Shown here piece by piece: positions 51,341 to 60,853 of a stretch of 64,000 nt of DNA; within the stretch, counting starts at the first letter, position 1, and every line of letters starts with the position of its first letter. This stretch comes from Isoptericola sediminis (GTDB lineage Bacteria; Actinomycetota; Actinomycetes; Actinomycetales; Cellulomonadaceae). The translations under genes and the position numbers were made by a program. The notes below the pieces were generated by a model that did not search any database, was not told the DNA's origin, and worked only from the letters and a program-made list of their open reading frames with translations. The stretch lies in NCBI RefSeq assembly GCF_013085345.1, contig NZ_JABFAJ010000022.1:20040-84039 (forward strand). The letters run 5' to 3'.

Positions 51341-52546
51341 ATGCGGGTCACGAAGAGGTCCCTCGCACTGGCCACCACCGCTGTCACGGCGCTCACGCTG
51401 GCCGCGTGCGCACCGGCGGACGGCGGGGTCGGCGGTACCGACGACAGCGGCGAGAGCGCCGCGGCCGAACCTGTCGAGGTCGGCATCATCTACTCCAAGA
51501 CCGGACCGCTCGCCGCCTACGGCGAGGCGTACTACGAGGGCTTCGAAGCCGGTCTGGACCACGCCACCGACGGCACCGGCGAGGTGGACGGACGTCCGAT
51601 CGAGGTCACCTACCTCGACGACGCCGGCGACCCGGACAAGGCCGTCAACCACGCGAAGGACATCATCGGCCAGGGTGTGCAGATCATGGGCGGCACGGTC
51701 TCGTCCGGCATCGCGCTCAAGCTCGCCGAGCAGGCCGAGCAGAACCAGGTCCTGTACGTCTCCGGCCCCGCCGCCGCCGACGCGATCACCGGCATCAACG
51801 ACTACACCTTCCGGTCCGGCCGCCAGTCGCTGCAGGACGTCGCCACGGCGGGCACGTTCGTCGACCCGGACGGCGCCAAGGTGCTCGTCTTCGCCCAGGA
51901 CAACGCGTTCGGCCAGGGCAACCTCGCCGCCGTCGAGGGCGTCCTCGGCGCGCAGGGCGCCGACGTCGACAGCGTCCTCGTCCCCGAGGACGCCACCGAG
52001 TTCACCCCGTTCGCCCGGCAGGTCGTCGACGCCGACCCCGACCTCGTGTTCGTCGCGTGGGCCGGCGCCTCCTCCGGCGCGATGTGGCAGGGCCTGGACC
52101 AGCAGGGCGTCCTGGACGCCACCACCGTGGTCACCGGGCTCGGCGACGCGGCGACCTTCGACGCCTACGGCGACGCCGCGGGCAAGGTCGACTTCCTCAA
52201 CCACTACTTCCCCGGCGCCCCGGACAACGAGGTCAACGACGCGATGGTCTCCGCGGTCGAGGAGGCCGGAGGCACCCCCGACCTGTTCACCCCCGACGGT
52301 TTCGTCGCGGCGCAGATGATCGTCCACGCGATCGCCGAGGGCGGCGACGACGTCGACGCCATGGTGGGCGCGCTGGAGGGCTGGACGTTCGACGGCCCGA
52401 AGGGTTCGACGACGATCCGCGAGACGGACCACGCGGTCATCCAGCCGATGTACCAGGTCGGGCTCGTCGAGTCCGACGGCTCCTGGATGCCCGAGCTCGT
52501 CGAGGAGGTGCCCGCCGACGCGGTCGCCCCGCCGGAGGCCGACTGA
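51341..52546 (+). CDS. Liv-type lipoprotein substrate-binding protein (Peripla_BP_6)
   Basis: This 401-residue binding lipoprotein of the HAAT (LivK/UrtA) class has an ATG at 51341 behind GGCGGAG and a signal peptide ending in the lipobox LTLAAC. The mature domain opens with VEVGIIYSKTGPLAAYGEA and contains YLDDAGDPDKAVNHA, typical of LivK-like folds. The class binds branched amino acids, urea, aromatic and short organic acids. Its operon encodes 3-hydroxybutyrate catabolism, so a short hydroxy acid or ester is suggested; ligand is inferred from context only. Confidence 0.9.
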   Translation: MRVTKRSLALATTAVTALTLAACAPADGGVGGTDDSGESAAAEPVEVGIIYSKTGPLAAYGEAYYEGFEAGLDHATDGTGEVDGRPIEVTYLDDAGDPDKAVNHAKDIIGQGVQIMGGTVSSGIALKLAEQAEQNQVLYVSGPAAADAITGINDYTFRSGRQSLQDVATAGTFVDPDGAKVLVFAQDNAFGQGNLAAVEGVLGAQGADVDSVLVPEDATEFTPFARQVVDADPDLVFVAWAGASSGAMWQGLDQQGVLDATTVVTGLGDAATFDAYGDAAGKVDFLNHYFPGAPDNEVNDAMVSAVEEAGGTPDLFTPDGFVAAQMIVHAIAEGGDDVDAMVGALEGWTFDGPKGSTTIRETDHAVIQPMYQVGLVESDGSWMPELVEEVPADAVAPPEAD

Positions 52547-52548
52547 CC

Positions 52549-53328
52549 ATGCCCCAGCACCAGCCCGGCACGGACCCGTTCGTGCCCGCCCTCGCCGTCC
52601 GCGGCCTCGGACTGCAGATCGGCGGCGCGCAGATCCTGCACGACGTGACCCTCGAGGTCGCACCCGGCGAGATGATCGGCGTCATCGGCCCCAACGGGGC
52701 CGGCAAGACGACACTGTTCAACCTCGTCTCCGGGGTGCTGCGCCCCACGGCGGGCACCGTCCGGCTCGCGGGCCGTGACGTCACGGGCGACCCCGTCGCC
52801 CGGCGGGCCCGTGCCGGGCTGGGCCGCACGTTCCAGACGTCCAGCGTCTTCCCGCGGCTGGACGTGCTCGAGAACGTCCGGCTCGCGGCCCAGACCCACC
52901 TGGGCCGCAGCCTGTCGGTGCTCGCGTTCCCGCACCGGGGCGACGCCGCCACCCGACGCGCGGTCGAGCACCTGGCCGAGGTCGGCCTCGCGCACCGGCT
53001 CGACGTCGCCGCCGGGGACCTCTCCCACGGCGACAAGCGCAAGCTGGAGATCGCCGTGCTGCTGGCCACCGACCCGAGCGTCATCCTGCTCGACGAGCCC
53101 ATGGCCGGTGTCTCCTCGTCCGACGTCCCCGGGCTCAGCGAGGTCATCCGCCGGCTGCACCGCAGCGGCCGCACGGTGCTCATGGTCGAGCACCACATGG
53201 ACGTCGTCCTCGGGCTCGTGGACCGCGTCGCCGTGATGCACCACGGCGAGCTGCTGGCCTACGACACCCCGGAGGCCGTCATGGCCGACCCCACCGTCCA
53301 GAGCGCCTACCTGGGAGACGTCGCGTGA
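52549..53328 (+). CDS. LivG-type ABC transporter ATPase
   Basis: This 259-residue ATPase has Walker [10 protein letters not shown], a Walker B ILLDEPMAG and signature LSHGDKRKLEIA, as in LivG/UrtD (the HGDKR variant is common in this group). The ATG at 52549 is two bases after the binding-protein stop. It overlaps the LivF-type gene by 4 bp (GTGA). Confidence 0.92.
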   Translation: MPQHQPGTDPFVPALAVRGLGLQIGGAQILHDVTLEVAPGEMIGVIGPNGAGKTTLFNLVSGVLRPTAGTVRLAGRDVTGDPVARRARAGLGRTFQTSSVFPRLDVLENVRLAAQTHLGRSLSVLAFPHRGDAATRRAVEHLAEVGLAHRLDVAAGDLSHGDKRKLEIAVLLATDPSVILLDEPMAGVSSSDVPGLSEVIRRLHRSGRTVLMVEHHMDVVLGLVDRVAVMHHGELLAYDTPEAVMADPTVQSAYLGDVA

Positions 53329-54038
53329 CCGAGCCCATCCTCCGAGTCCGGAACCTGCGGGCCACCGTCGCCGGCCAGCAGGTCGTCGAGGACGTCACGT
53401 TCGACGTCCCGGCCACCGGCGTGACCGCCGTCCTCGGGCGCAACGGCGTCGGCAAGACGTCGACCCTCAAGGCGCTCCTGGGCCTCTACGACCGCACCGG
53501 CGAGGTGACCCTGGCGGGCGAGCGCATCGACCGCCTGAGCACCGACCGCATCGTGCGCCGCGGCGTCGGCTACGTGCCCGAGGACCGCGAGGTCTTCGCC
53601 GGGCTCACCGTCGCGGAGAACCTGCGCCTCGCCGAACGGGACGCGTCGCCGCGCCGCGAGCTCGTCGCCGACCTGTTCCCCGACCTGGTCAAGCGGTCGG
53701 CACAGCGGGCAGGGACGCTCTCCGGCGGGCAGCAGCAGATGGTCTCGCTCGCCCGGGCGCTGCTCAACGACAACCGCCTGCTGCTGGTCGACGAGCCGAC
53801 GAAGGGCCTGGCGCCCAAGATCGTCACCGAGGTCGCCACGGCGCTGGCCGAGGCGGCCGCGAGCGCCCCGGTCCTCCTCGTCGAGCAGAACCTCGAGGTC
53901 ATCTCCCGGCTCGCCACCACGGTCGTCGTCATCGACGCCGGACGCGTGGTGCACACCGGCGACGCCGCCGAGCTGCTCGACGACCCCGACCGCATCCAGC
54001 GCCTGCTGGGCGTGCACACCTCGGAGAACGCCGCATGA
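53325..54038 (+). CDS. LivF-type ABC transporter ATPase
   Basis: This 237-residue ATPase has Walker A GRNGVGKTS, signature LSGGQQQM and Walker B LLLVDEPTKGL, the last being typical of LivF/UrtE. The GTG start at 53325 overlaps the preceding stop as GTGA. It pairs with the LivG-type protein in the transporter core. Confidence 0.92.
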   Translation: MTEPILRVRNLRATVAGQQVVEDVTFDVPATGVTAVLGRNGVGKTSTLKALLGLYDRTGEVTLAGERIDRLSTDRIVRRGVGYVPEDREVFAGLTVAENLRLAERDASPRRELVADLFPDLVKRSAQRAGTLSGGQQQMVSLARALLNDNRLLLVDEPTKGLAPKIVTEVATALAEAAASAPVLLVEQNLEVISRLATTVVVIDAGRVVHTGDAAELLDDPDRIQRLLGVHTSENAA

Positions 54039-54907
54039 GCACGATCGTCCTGCTCCTGATCACCGGGCTCGGCCTCGGTGCCCTGTACTTCCTCGTCGCC
54101 TCCGGGCTGTCCCTCATCTACGGGCTGATGGGCGTGCTCAACTTCGCCCACGGCTCCTTCCTCACCCTCGGCGCCTTCGCCGGCTGGGAGGTGGCGCGTC
54201 GGCTCGGCGCCGACAGCTGGGGCATCTTCGGCCTCGCCCTGGTCGTCGGCGCCGCGGTCGGCGCCGCGTTCGCCGCCCTCACCGAGCTGCTGCTCGTGCG
54301 CCGTCTGTACGAGCGCCACATCGAGCAGGTCCTGGTGACCGTCGGCCTGGCGCTGGCGACGGTCGCGCTGTTCGAGGGGACGTGGGGGTCCGACCCCGAG
54401 TTCATCGAGGGGCCCGCCTGGCTGCGCAGCACGACCGACGTCGCCGGCGCCCCGATCCCCAACGACCGGTTCCTCGCCATCGGTGCGGCCGTGCTCGTCC
54501 TGGTCGGCATCGTGCTCTTCCTGCGCTACACGCGGTTCGGACTGATCATCCGTGCCGGCGTGGAGAACCGCGCCATGGTCACGGCGCTGGGCATCGACGT
54601 CCGCAAGGCGTTCACCCTGGTCTTCGCCGTGGGCGGTGCCGCCGCCGGGCTCGGCGGGGTGCTCGCCTCGCAGTACTTCGGGTACGTGTCCCCCCACCTC
54701 GGCGCGCACCTGCTCATCTTCGCCTTCATCGTCACCGTCATCGGTGGGCTCGGCTCCCTCACCGGGGCCGCGGTCGCCGCCGTCCTCGTCGCGGTCCTGC
54801 AGCAGTTCGCGAACTACTACTGGGGGGTCGGCGACCTGGTGGTCGTCCTGCTCCTCGCGCTCGTGCTGCTCGTCCGTCCCTCCGGCCTCCTGGGGAGGAG
54901 CGCATGA
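54035..54907 (+). CDS. LivH-type ABC transporter permease
   Basis: This 290-residue permease with about eight helices has the family patterns GLSLIYGLMGVLNFAHG at the N-terminus and VGGLGS-like LGSLTGAAVAA near the end. The EAA-type loop is TRFGLIIRAGVENRAMVTALG. The ATG at 54035 overlaps the LivF-type stop as ATGA. Confidence 0.93.
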   Translation: MSTIVLLLITGLGLGALYFLVASGLSLIYGLMGVLNFAHGSFLTLGAFAGWEVARRLGADSWGIFGLALVVGAAVGAAFAALTELLLVRRLYERHIEQVLVTVGLALATVALFEGTWGSDPEFIEGPAWLRSTTDVAGAPIPNDRFLAIGAAVLVLVGIVLFLRYTRFGLIIRAGVENRAMVTALGIDVRKAFTLVFAVGGAAAGLGGVLASQYFGYVSPHLGAHLLIFAFIVTVIGGLGSLTGAAVAAVLVAVLQQFANYYWGVGDLVVVLLLALVLLVRPSGLLGRSA

Positions 54908-56058
54908 CCAGCCAGCCGACCACGCAGCAGACCTCGACGCCGCCCGACCGCGCGACCGCGCCGCTGCCCCACGACGAGAACGTCCCCACGCCTGCCCGAC
55001 GCCGGTGGCTGATGCTCGCCGGCGGGTTCGCCCTGGTCGTCCTGCTGGCCTGCCTGCCCCTGCTCGCCATCTCCCTGCCCGGCGTGCTGCCCGGGCCCAC
55101 CTACACTCCGGGCACCCTGCAGGTGCTGGCGCTGGCGCTCCTCGTCGGGGCCCTCGCCCTGAGCTACCACCTGCTGTTCGGCGTCGCCGGACTCCTCAGC
55201 TTCGGGCACGCGCTGTACTTCGCCGTCGGCGTCTACGGCCTCGCGATCGTGCTCGACCGCACGGACCTGCCGCTGCTGCCCGCCGCCTGCGTCGTGCTCG
55301 TCGGCGGGATCGTCGTCGCGCACGTCGTCGGCGCGATCTCGTTGCGGGTCACCGGGATCTCGTTCGCCATGGTCACCCTCGCGTTCGCGCAGGCCGGCAA
55401 CGTCCTGGTCCGGCGCAACCCGGCCGGGGCCACCGGCGGCGAGGAGGGGCTCGCGCTGGACACGACCCACGTGCCCGACGCGCTCGTCGGGGTGATGAAC
55501 ACGCGCAACCTGTACTGGCTGGCCCTCGTGGTGCTGGTCGTCGTCTACGCCGTCGTGCTGTGGGTCGAGCGCTCCCGTGCCGGGCACGTGGCCGCGGCGA
55601 CCCGCGAGAACGAGATGCGGGTCCGCGTCGTCGGCGGGCGCCCCTACCTGGTCAAGCTGCTCGTCTTCGTCGTGGCCGCCACCCTGGCCACGGCGGTCGG
55701 CATGGCCTACCTGCTGCTGCAGTCCGGGGCCGTGCCCCGGGTGACCTCGGCCGACTTCACACTCACGCTGCTGGTCATGGTGGTGCTCGGTGGTGTCGGC
55801 TCCCGGTGGGGCGCCGTCGTCGGCGGCGTGCTGTACACGCTGCTGGACCAGCGGCTCGGGGCGCTCGCCGCCTCCGAGGCCATCGCCGGTCTGCCGTCCG
55901 TCCTCCGGGTGCCTTTGAGCGAACCGTTGTTCATCCTGGGAACGCTGTTCATCCTCGTGGTGCTGTTCCTGCCGGGCGGGATCGCCGGCGCGGCGCAGCG
56001 GCTGTCGCACCGGCGACGTCGCGAGGGGGCGCGCGACCTCATGGAGGAGTCGGCATGA
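54904..56058 (+). CDS. LivM-type ABC transporter permease
   Basis: This 384-residue permease carries a polar N-terminal extension of about 35 residues (Thr/Pro-rich), and then LivM features: YHLLFGVAGLLSFGHALYF, SFAMVTLAFAQ and VVLGGVGSRWGAVVGG near the end. The ATG at 54904 overlaps the LivH-type stop as ATGA. Confidence 0.92.
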   Translation: MTSQPTTQQTSTPPDRATAPLPHDENVPTPARRRWLMLAGGFALVVLLACLPLLAISLPGVLPGPTYTPGTLQVLALALLVGALALSYHLLFGVAGLLSFGHALYFAVGVYGLAIVLDRTDLPLLPAACVVLVGGIVVAHVVGAISLRVTGISFAMVTLAFAQAGNVLVRRNPAGATGGEEGLALDTTHVPDALVGVMNTRNLYWLALVVLVVVYAVVLWVERSRAGHVAAATRENEMRVRVVGGRPYLVKLLVFVVAATLATAVGMAYLLLQSGAVPRVTSADFTLTLLVMVVLGGVGSRWGAVVGGVLYTLLDQRLGALAASEAIAGLPSVLRVPLSEPLFILGTLFILVVLFLPGGIAGAAQRLSHRRRREGARDLMEESA

Positions 56059-57590
56059 CGGACCTGCACACGCTGGGCCGCTGGACCCGGGACCGGGCGA
56101 CGTCCACGCCGCGCCGTGTCGCCGTGGACGACCGCGGGGTCACGCTCACCTACGCCGAGCTCGACGACCGCGCGGCCCGCCTCGCCGCGGCCCTGCGCGC
56201 CGCCGGGTACGGGGTCGGCGACCGCGTCGCCACCGTCACCGGCAACAGCGCCGACCAGGTCGTGCTCTTCTTCGCCTGCGCCCGGGCGGGCCTGGTGCTG
56301 ACGCCGTTGTCCTGGCGCTCCTCCCCGCGCGAGCTGGCCGACCAGCTCGACCAGGCGGACCCGGCCCTGGTGCTCGTCGAGCAGGAGTTCGCCACCCTGG
56401 CGCGCGCGGCCCTCGACCGTCTCGCCGTGCCGCCGCGGTCCACCGCGCTCGGCCGCTCCGGCGTCGAGGCCTCCGTGCCGGCACCCACGCGCCGCGGCGC
56501 CGACGACGCCCCCGAGCAGCGCGAGGTCCGCGACGACGACGCGTTGCTGCTGCTGTTCACCTCGGGCACGTCCGGTCGGCCCAAGGGGGCCGTGCTCACG
56601 CACCGGAGCTGCTTCTGGACCAACCTGGCGTTCTCCCGCACGGTCGAGATGTCCCACGACGACGTCGTCCTCAGCGTCCTGCCCCAGTTCCACGCCGGCG
56701 GCTGGAACATCCAGCCGCTGCTGGCCTGGTGGAGCGGCGCGACGGTCGTGCTGGAACGCACCTTCGAACCCGAGCGGGTGCTGCGCCTGATCGCCGAGCG
56801 GCGCGTCACCACCATGATGGGCGTGCCCACGCAGTACCTGCTGCTGGCCGAGCACCCAGGGTTCGCCCGCGCCGACCTGTCCTCGCTGCGCACCGCCGTC
56901 GTCGGCGGCGCGCCCATGCCCGAACCGCTGCTGCGCACCTGGCACCGCCGCGGCGTCGCGCTCACCCAGGGGTACGGGCTCACCGAGGCCGGCCCGAACG
57001 TGCTGTGCCTGCCGGACGACGAGGCCCGCGACCGCCCCGGGTCGGCCGGCAAGCCCTACCCGCACGTCGACGTCGCGATCGCCGACCCGGTCACCGGCGA
57101 GCACCTGGAGGGTGCCGCCACCGGGGAGCTGCTGGTGCGGGGACCGGGGATCTTCGCGGGGTACTTCCGCGACCCGGAGGCGACGGCGGCGGCGTTCGCC
57201 GGCGGCTGGCTGCGCACCGGGGACCTCGTCGAGCGGGACGCCGACGGCTACCACCGGATCGTCGACCGCCTCAAGGACCTGTTCATCGTCGGCGGGGAGA
57301 ACGTCTCCCCCGCCGAGGTCGAGGCCGTCCTGCACCGCCACCCGGGGGTCGCCGAGGCCGCCGTGGTCGGCGTGCCCGACGCCCGGTGGGGCGAGATCGG
57401 CCATGCCTTCGTCGTCCCGCGCGCCGGCTACCCGACGGACGCCGAGGAGCTCGAGACCTACTGCCGCGGCGAGCTGGCGCACTTCAAGGTGCCGCAGCGG
57501 TTCGAGCTGGTCGACCGGCTCCCCCGCACGTCCCTGCACAAGATCCCCCGGCACGCCCTGCGGGCGCGCCGTACCGAGGAGGCCCGATGA
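56055..57590 (+). CDS. AMP-dependent acyl-CoA synthetase
   Basis: This 511-residue ligase of the acyl-activating family has the P-loop FTSGTSGRPKGAVLTH, GYGLTEAG, the motif TGDLVERDADGY and the catalytic Lys near the end (SLHKIPR). It charges a carboxylic acid with CoA via an adenylate. In this operon it could activate the imported acid or acetoacetate as an alternative to the CoA-transferase. The ATG at 56055 overlaps the permease stop. Confidence 0.92.
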   Translation: MTDLHTLGRWTRDRATSTPRRVAVDDRGVTLTYAELDDRAARLAAALRAAGYGVGDRVATVTGNSADQVVLFFACARAGLVLTPLSWRSSPRELADQLDQADPALVLVEQEFATLARAALDRLAVPPRSTALGRSGVEASVPAPTRRGADDAPEQREVRDDDALLLLFTSGTSGRPKGAVLTHRSCFWTNLAFSRTVEMSHDDVVLSVLPQFHAGGWNIQPLLAWWSGATVVLERTFEPERVLRLIAERRVTTMMGVPTQYLLLAEHPGFARADLSSLRTAVVGGAPMPEPLLRTWHRRGVALTQGYGLTEAGPNVLCLPDDEARDRPGSAGKPYPHVDVAIADPVTGEHLEGAATGELLVRGPGIFAGYFRDPEATAAAFAGGWLRTGDLVERDADGYHRIVDRLKDLFIVGGENVSPAEVEAVLHRHPGVAEAAVVGVPDARWGEIGHAFVVPRAGYPTDAEELETYCRGELAHFKVPQRFELVDRLPRTSLHKIPRHALRARRTEEAR

Positions 57591-58282
57591 GCACCGCACC
57601 GCGCACCGCCCGCGGCAACCGCACCCGGGCGAAGATCCTCGCCGCCGCCGAGCAGGTGTTCGCCGACCTGGGATACCACGACGCCTCGATCGTGAAGATC
57701 ACCGAGGCCGCGGGCGTGGCGATGGGCACGTTCTACCTGTACTTCGAGGGCAAGCACGAGGTGTTCGTCGAGCTCGTCGACGACCTCAACCAGCGCGTGC
57801 GCCAGGCCATGTACGAGGCGAGCTCGCAGGCGCCGAACCGGCTGGAGGCCGAGCGGGCCGGGTTCCGCGCGTTCTTCCGGTTCACCGCCGAGCACCCGGC
57901 GCTGTATCGGGTGATCCGCCAGGCGGAGTTCGTCGCGCCCGACGCGCTGCGCCGCCACTACCAGCGCATCGTCGAGGGGTATGTGACGGGCCTCGACAAG
58001 GCCCGGGCCAACGGCGAGGTCGGTGACGTCGACCCGACCGTCGCCGCCTGGGCGCTCATGGGCATCGGCGAGATCGTCGGGATGCGCTGGGTGCTGTGGG
58101 GCGGTGCCGACGGTCCCGCGGACGGCGCCGGTCCCGGTCAGGAGGACCGCCGGCCCGAGATCCCCGAGGACGTGTTCGACCAGACCATGCAGTTCATCGA
58201 ACGAGCGCTGGCGCCGCGTGCCGACCCCTCGTCGGCACCCGGGGCGTCAGGCCCGACATCGCAGGAGGGACCCCGCGCATGA
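57587..58282 (+). CDS. TetR-family regulator encoded within the catabolic operon
   Basis: This 231-residue protein starts with ATG at 57587 (4-bp overlap). The helix-turn-helix is around ASIVKITEAAGVAMGTFYLYFEGK, and the ligand-binding domain follows. Sitting between ligase and dehydrogenase in the same direction, it probably controls the whole operon by a feedback ligand such as an acyl-CoA or hydroxy acid. That is inference. Confidence 0.9.
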   Translation: MSTAPRTARGNRTRAKILAAAEQVFADLGYHDASIVKITEAAGVAMGTFYLYFEGKHEVFVELVDDLNQRVRQAMYEASSQAPNRLEAERAGFRAFFRFTAEHPALYRVIRQAEFVAPDALRRHYQRIVEGYVTGLDKARANGEVGDVDPTVAAWALMGIGEIVGMRWVLWGGADGPADGAGPGQEDRRPEIPEDVFDQTMQFIERALAPRADPSSAPGASGPTSQEGPRA

Positions 58283-59034
58283 GCGACGAGACGTACCTGG
58301 ACGGCCGCCGCGCCGTCGTCACCGGCGGCGGCAGCGGTATCGGTGCCGCCGCCGCCGCGGCGCTCGCCGCGCGCGGGGCCCACGTGGTCGTGGCGGACCG
58401 GGACGCGGAGGCGGCCAAACGGGTCGCCGACGACGTCGGGGGCGAGGCCTGGGTCGTCGACCTGGCCGACACCCGCGAGCTCGACCACCTGTCGCTGGAC
58501 GCCGACGTGCTGGTGAACAACGCCGGCATCCAGCGGGTCAGCCCGCTGGAGGAGTTCGACCCGGAGGCGTTCCGGCTCATCCAGCGCATCATGCTCGAGG
58601 CGCCGTTCCTCCTGGTCCGGGCGGTGCTGCCCGGCATGTACGAGCGCGGCTGGGGCCGCGTCGTCAACCTCTCCTCCGTGCACGGGCTCGTCGCCTCGCC
58701 GTTCAAGTCGGCGTACGTCGCGGCCAAGCACGGGCTCGAGGGGCTGTCGAAGGTCACGGCGCTGGAGGGCGGCCCCCACGGCGTGACCAGCAACTGCGTC
58801 AACCCCGGCTACGTGCGCACGCCGCTGGTGGAGAAGCAGATCGCCGACCAGGCCCGCGTGCACGGCATCGACGAGTCCGAGGTGCTCGAGAAGGTGCTGC
58901 TCACCGAGTCGGCGATCAAGAGCCTCACCGAGCCCGCGGAGGTCGGCGAGCTCGTCGCCTGGCTCGCCGGGCCGTCGGCCCGCATGGTCACCGGGGCCTC
59001 GTGGACCGTCGACGGCGGCTGGAGCGCGCGATGA
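58279..59034 (+). CDS. D-3-hydroxybutyrate dehydrogenase
   Basis: This 251-residue SDR enzyme oxidises D-3-hydroxybutyrate to acetoacetate. It has TGGGSGIG at residues 15-22, NNAGIQ at 80-85, catalytic S133, Y146 and K150, and each of the substrate residues known in bacterial BDH: Gln85, His135, Lys143 and Gln187 (VEKQ). The stretch HGLVAS...KSAYVAAKHG is almost identical to known BDH proteins. The gene symbol bdhA/hbdH varies, so none is given. It overlaps its neighbours by 4 bp on both sides. Confidence 0.93.
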   Translation: MSDETYLDGRRAVVTGGGSGIGAAAAAALAARGAHVVVADRDAEAAKRVADDVGGEAWVVDLADTRELDHLSLDADVLVNNAGIQRVSPLEEFDPEAFRLIQRIMLEAPFLLVRAVLPGMYERGWGRVVNLSSVHGLVASPFKSAYVAAKHGLEGLSKVTALEGGPHGVTSNCVNPGYVRTPLVEKQIADQARVHGIDESEVLEKVLLTESAIKSLTEPAEVGELVAWLAGPSARMVTGASWTVDGGWSAR

Positions 59035-60008
59035 GCGCCGCACCCGCCGTCCCGACCCTGCGCCACACGGTGCCGGGCCACCGCTACGGCACCCTCGACG
59101 TCCCGGTGGACGGCGGTGCCCTGCGGGTCGGCGTGTGGGACCCGGTCGACGACGCCGGCGACGTGGCCGCGGGGGCACCGACCGTGCTCGCGGTCCACGG
59201 CATCACCGCCTCGCACCTCGCCTGGCCGCTGCTGGCCGGCGCGCTGCCCGGCGTGCGGGTCGTGGCGCCGGACCTGCGCGGACGGGGCCGCAGCAGCGAC
59301 CTGCCCGGTCCGTTCGGCATGGCCCGGCACGCCGACGACGTCGCCGCGGTCGCCCGGGCGGTCGCCGACGGGCCGGTGCCGGTCGTCGGGCACTCCATGG
59401 GGGCCTTCGTCGCGGTGATGCTGGCCGACCGGCACCCCGACGTCGTCGCCGGCCTGCTGCTCGTCGACGGGGGTGTGCCGCTGCCGGAACCTCCGGGACT
59501 GGACCCCGCGGCGACCCCGGCCGAGCGGCTGCGGGTCGTGCTGGGGCCCGCCGCGGAGCGGTTGCGCCGCACCTTCCCGGACGCCGCGGCGTACCGGGCG
59601 TTCTGGTCGGAGCACCCGGCCTTCGCCGGCGTGTGGGGTCCGGTCGTGCTCGACTACGTCGACTACGACCTGGTCCCGTCCCCGCAGGGCCTGCGCCCCG
59701 CCTCGAACCCGGAGGCGGTGGCGGCGGACTCCCTCGACCTGCACGCCAAGGGCCCGGTCGCCGCCGCGCTGGGCCGTCTGCAGCGCCCGACGACCCTGCT
59801 GAGGGCCCCGCGCGGGCTGCTGGACGAGCCGGTGGCGCTGTACGACCCCGAACACGTGGCAAGGTGGGTCCAGCGGGCCCCGGCGCTGCGGCCCCGCGAC
59901 GTGCCGGACGTCAACCACTACACGATCGTCATGAGCCGTGACGGCAGCGCCGCCGTCGCGGCGGAGACGGGCGCCCTGCTCGGCGCCCTCACCGAGGAGG
60001 TCCGATGA
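59031..60008 (+). CDS. Alpha/beta hydrolase 1 of the catabolic operon
   Basis: This 325-residue hydrolase has the oxyanion region VHGITASHL, nucleophile motif GHSMG and a C-terminal His in PDVNHYTI. No signal peptide is seen, so it acts in the cytoplasm. In this operon it may cleave esters or oligomers of 3-hydroxybutyrate; this is inference. It overlaps BDH and the CoA-transferase gene by 4 bp each. Confidence 0.88.
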   Translation: MSAAPAVPTLRHTVPGHRYGTLDVPVDGGALRVGVWDPVDDAGDVAAGAPTVLAVHGITASHLAWPLLAGALPGVRVVAPDLRGRGRSSDLPGPFGMARHADDVAAVARAVADGPVPVVGHSMGAFVAVMLADRHPDVVAGLLLVDGGVPLPEPPGLDPAATPAERLRVVLGPAAERLRRTFPDAAAYRAFWSEHPAFAGVWGPVVLDYVDYDLVPSPQGLRPASNPEAVAADSLDLHAKGPVAAALGRLQRPTTLLRAPRGLLDEPVALYDPEHVARWVQRAPALRPRDVPDVNHYTIVMSRDGSAAVAAETGALLGALTEEVR

Positions 60009-60850
60009 GCACACCCCTTCCCCCCGCCGCAGAACCGACCGGTCTGGACAAGGTCGTCGGCAGCGCTGCCGAGGCCGTGGCCGACATCCCCGACGGCGCC
60101 TCGCTCGCCGTCGGCGGGTTCGGCCTGTGCGGCAACCCGATCGCGCTGATCGAGGCGCTGCTGGAGCAGGGCACGCACGACATGTCGGTCGTGAGCAACA
60201 ACTGCGGAGTGGACGACTGGGGGCTCGGCGTCCTGCTGAACGCCGGGCGCATCCGCAAGATGACGTCGTCGTACGTCGGCGAGAACAAGGAGTTCGAGCG
60301 GCAGTTCCTCACCGGTGAGCTCGAGGTGGAGCTGACCCCGCAGGGCACGCTCGCCGAGAAGCTGCGCGCCGGCGGCGCCGGCATCGCCGCGTTCTACACC
60401 CGCACCGGCGTCGGCACGCAGGTCGCCGACGGCGGTCTGCCGCGACGCTACGACGGGTCCGGCGGGATCGCGGTCGGCAGCCCGGCCAAGGAGATCCGCA
60501 CCTTCCCGGTGGTGGCGGCCGACGGCGTGCACGAGCAGGAGTTCGTCCTCGAGGAGGCGATCAGCACCGACTTCGCGCTCGTCCACGCCGCCAAGGGCGA
60601 CCGGTTCGGCAACCTGGTCTTCCACCGCTCGGCACGGAACTTCTCCCCGCTGGCGGCCATGGCGGGCCGCGTCTGCGTGGCCCAGGTCGAGGAGCTGGTC
60701 GAACCCGGCGAGATCGACCCCGACGACGTCCACCTGCCCGGGGTGTTCGTGCACCGGATGATCGTCGTCGGCCCCGACGCCCCCAAGCGGATCGAACGCC
60801 GCACCGTCCGCACCACCGACGAGTCCGCCACGGCGGGGAAGGAGGGCTGA
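60005..60850 (+). CDS. scoA: 3-oxoacid CoA-transferase subunit A
   Basis: This 281-residue subunit has the glycine-rich AVGGFGLCGNP near residue 40 and the end expected for SCOT subunit A. It transfers CoA from succinyl-CoA to acetoacetate. Three bases separate it from subunit B. At 281 residues it is longer than the usual 230-240, with about 30 extra residues at the C-terminus. Confidence 0.92.
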   Translation: MSTPLPPAAEPTGLDKVVGSAAEAVADIPDGASLAVGGFGLCGNPIALIEALLEQGTHDMSVVSNNCGVDDWGLGVLLNAGRIRKMTSSYVGENKEFERQFLTGELEVELTPQGTLAEKLRAGGAGIAAFYTRTGVGTQVADGGLPRRYDGSGGIAVGSPAKEIRTFPVVAADGVHEQEFVLEEAISTDFALVHAAKGDRFGNLVFHRSARNFSPLAAMAGRVCVAQVEELVEPGEIDPDDVHLPGVFVHRMIVVGPDAPKRIERRTVRTTDESATAGKEG

Positions 60851-60853
60851 GCG

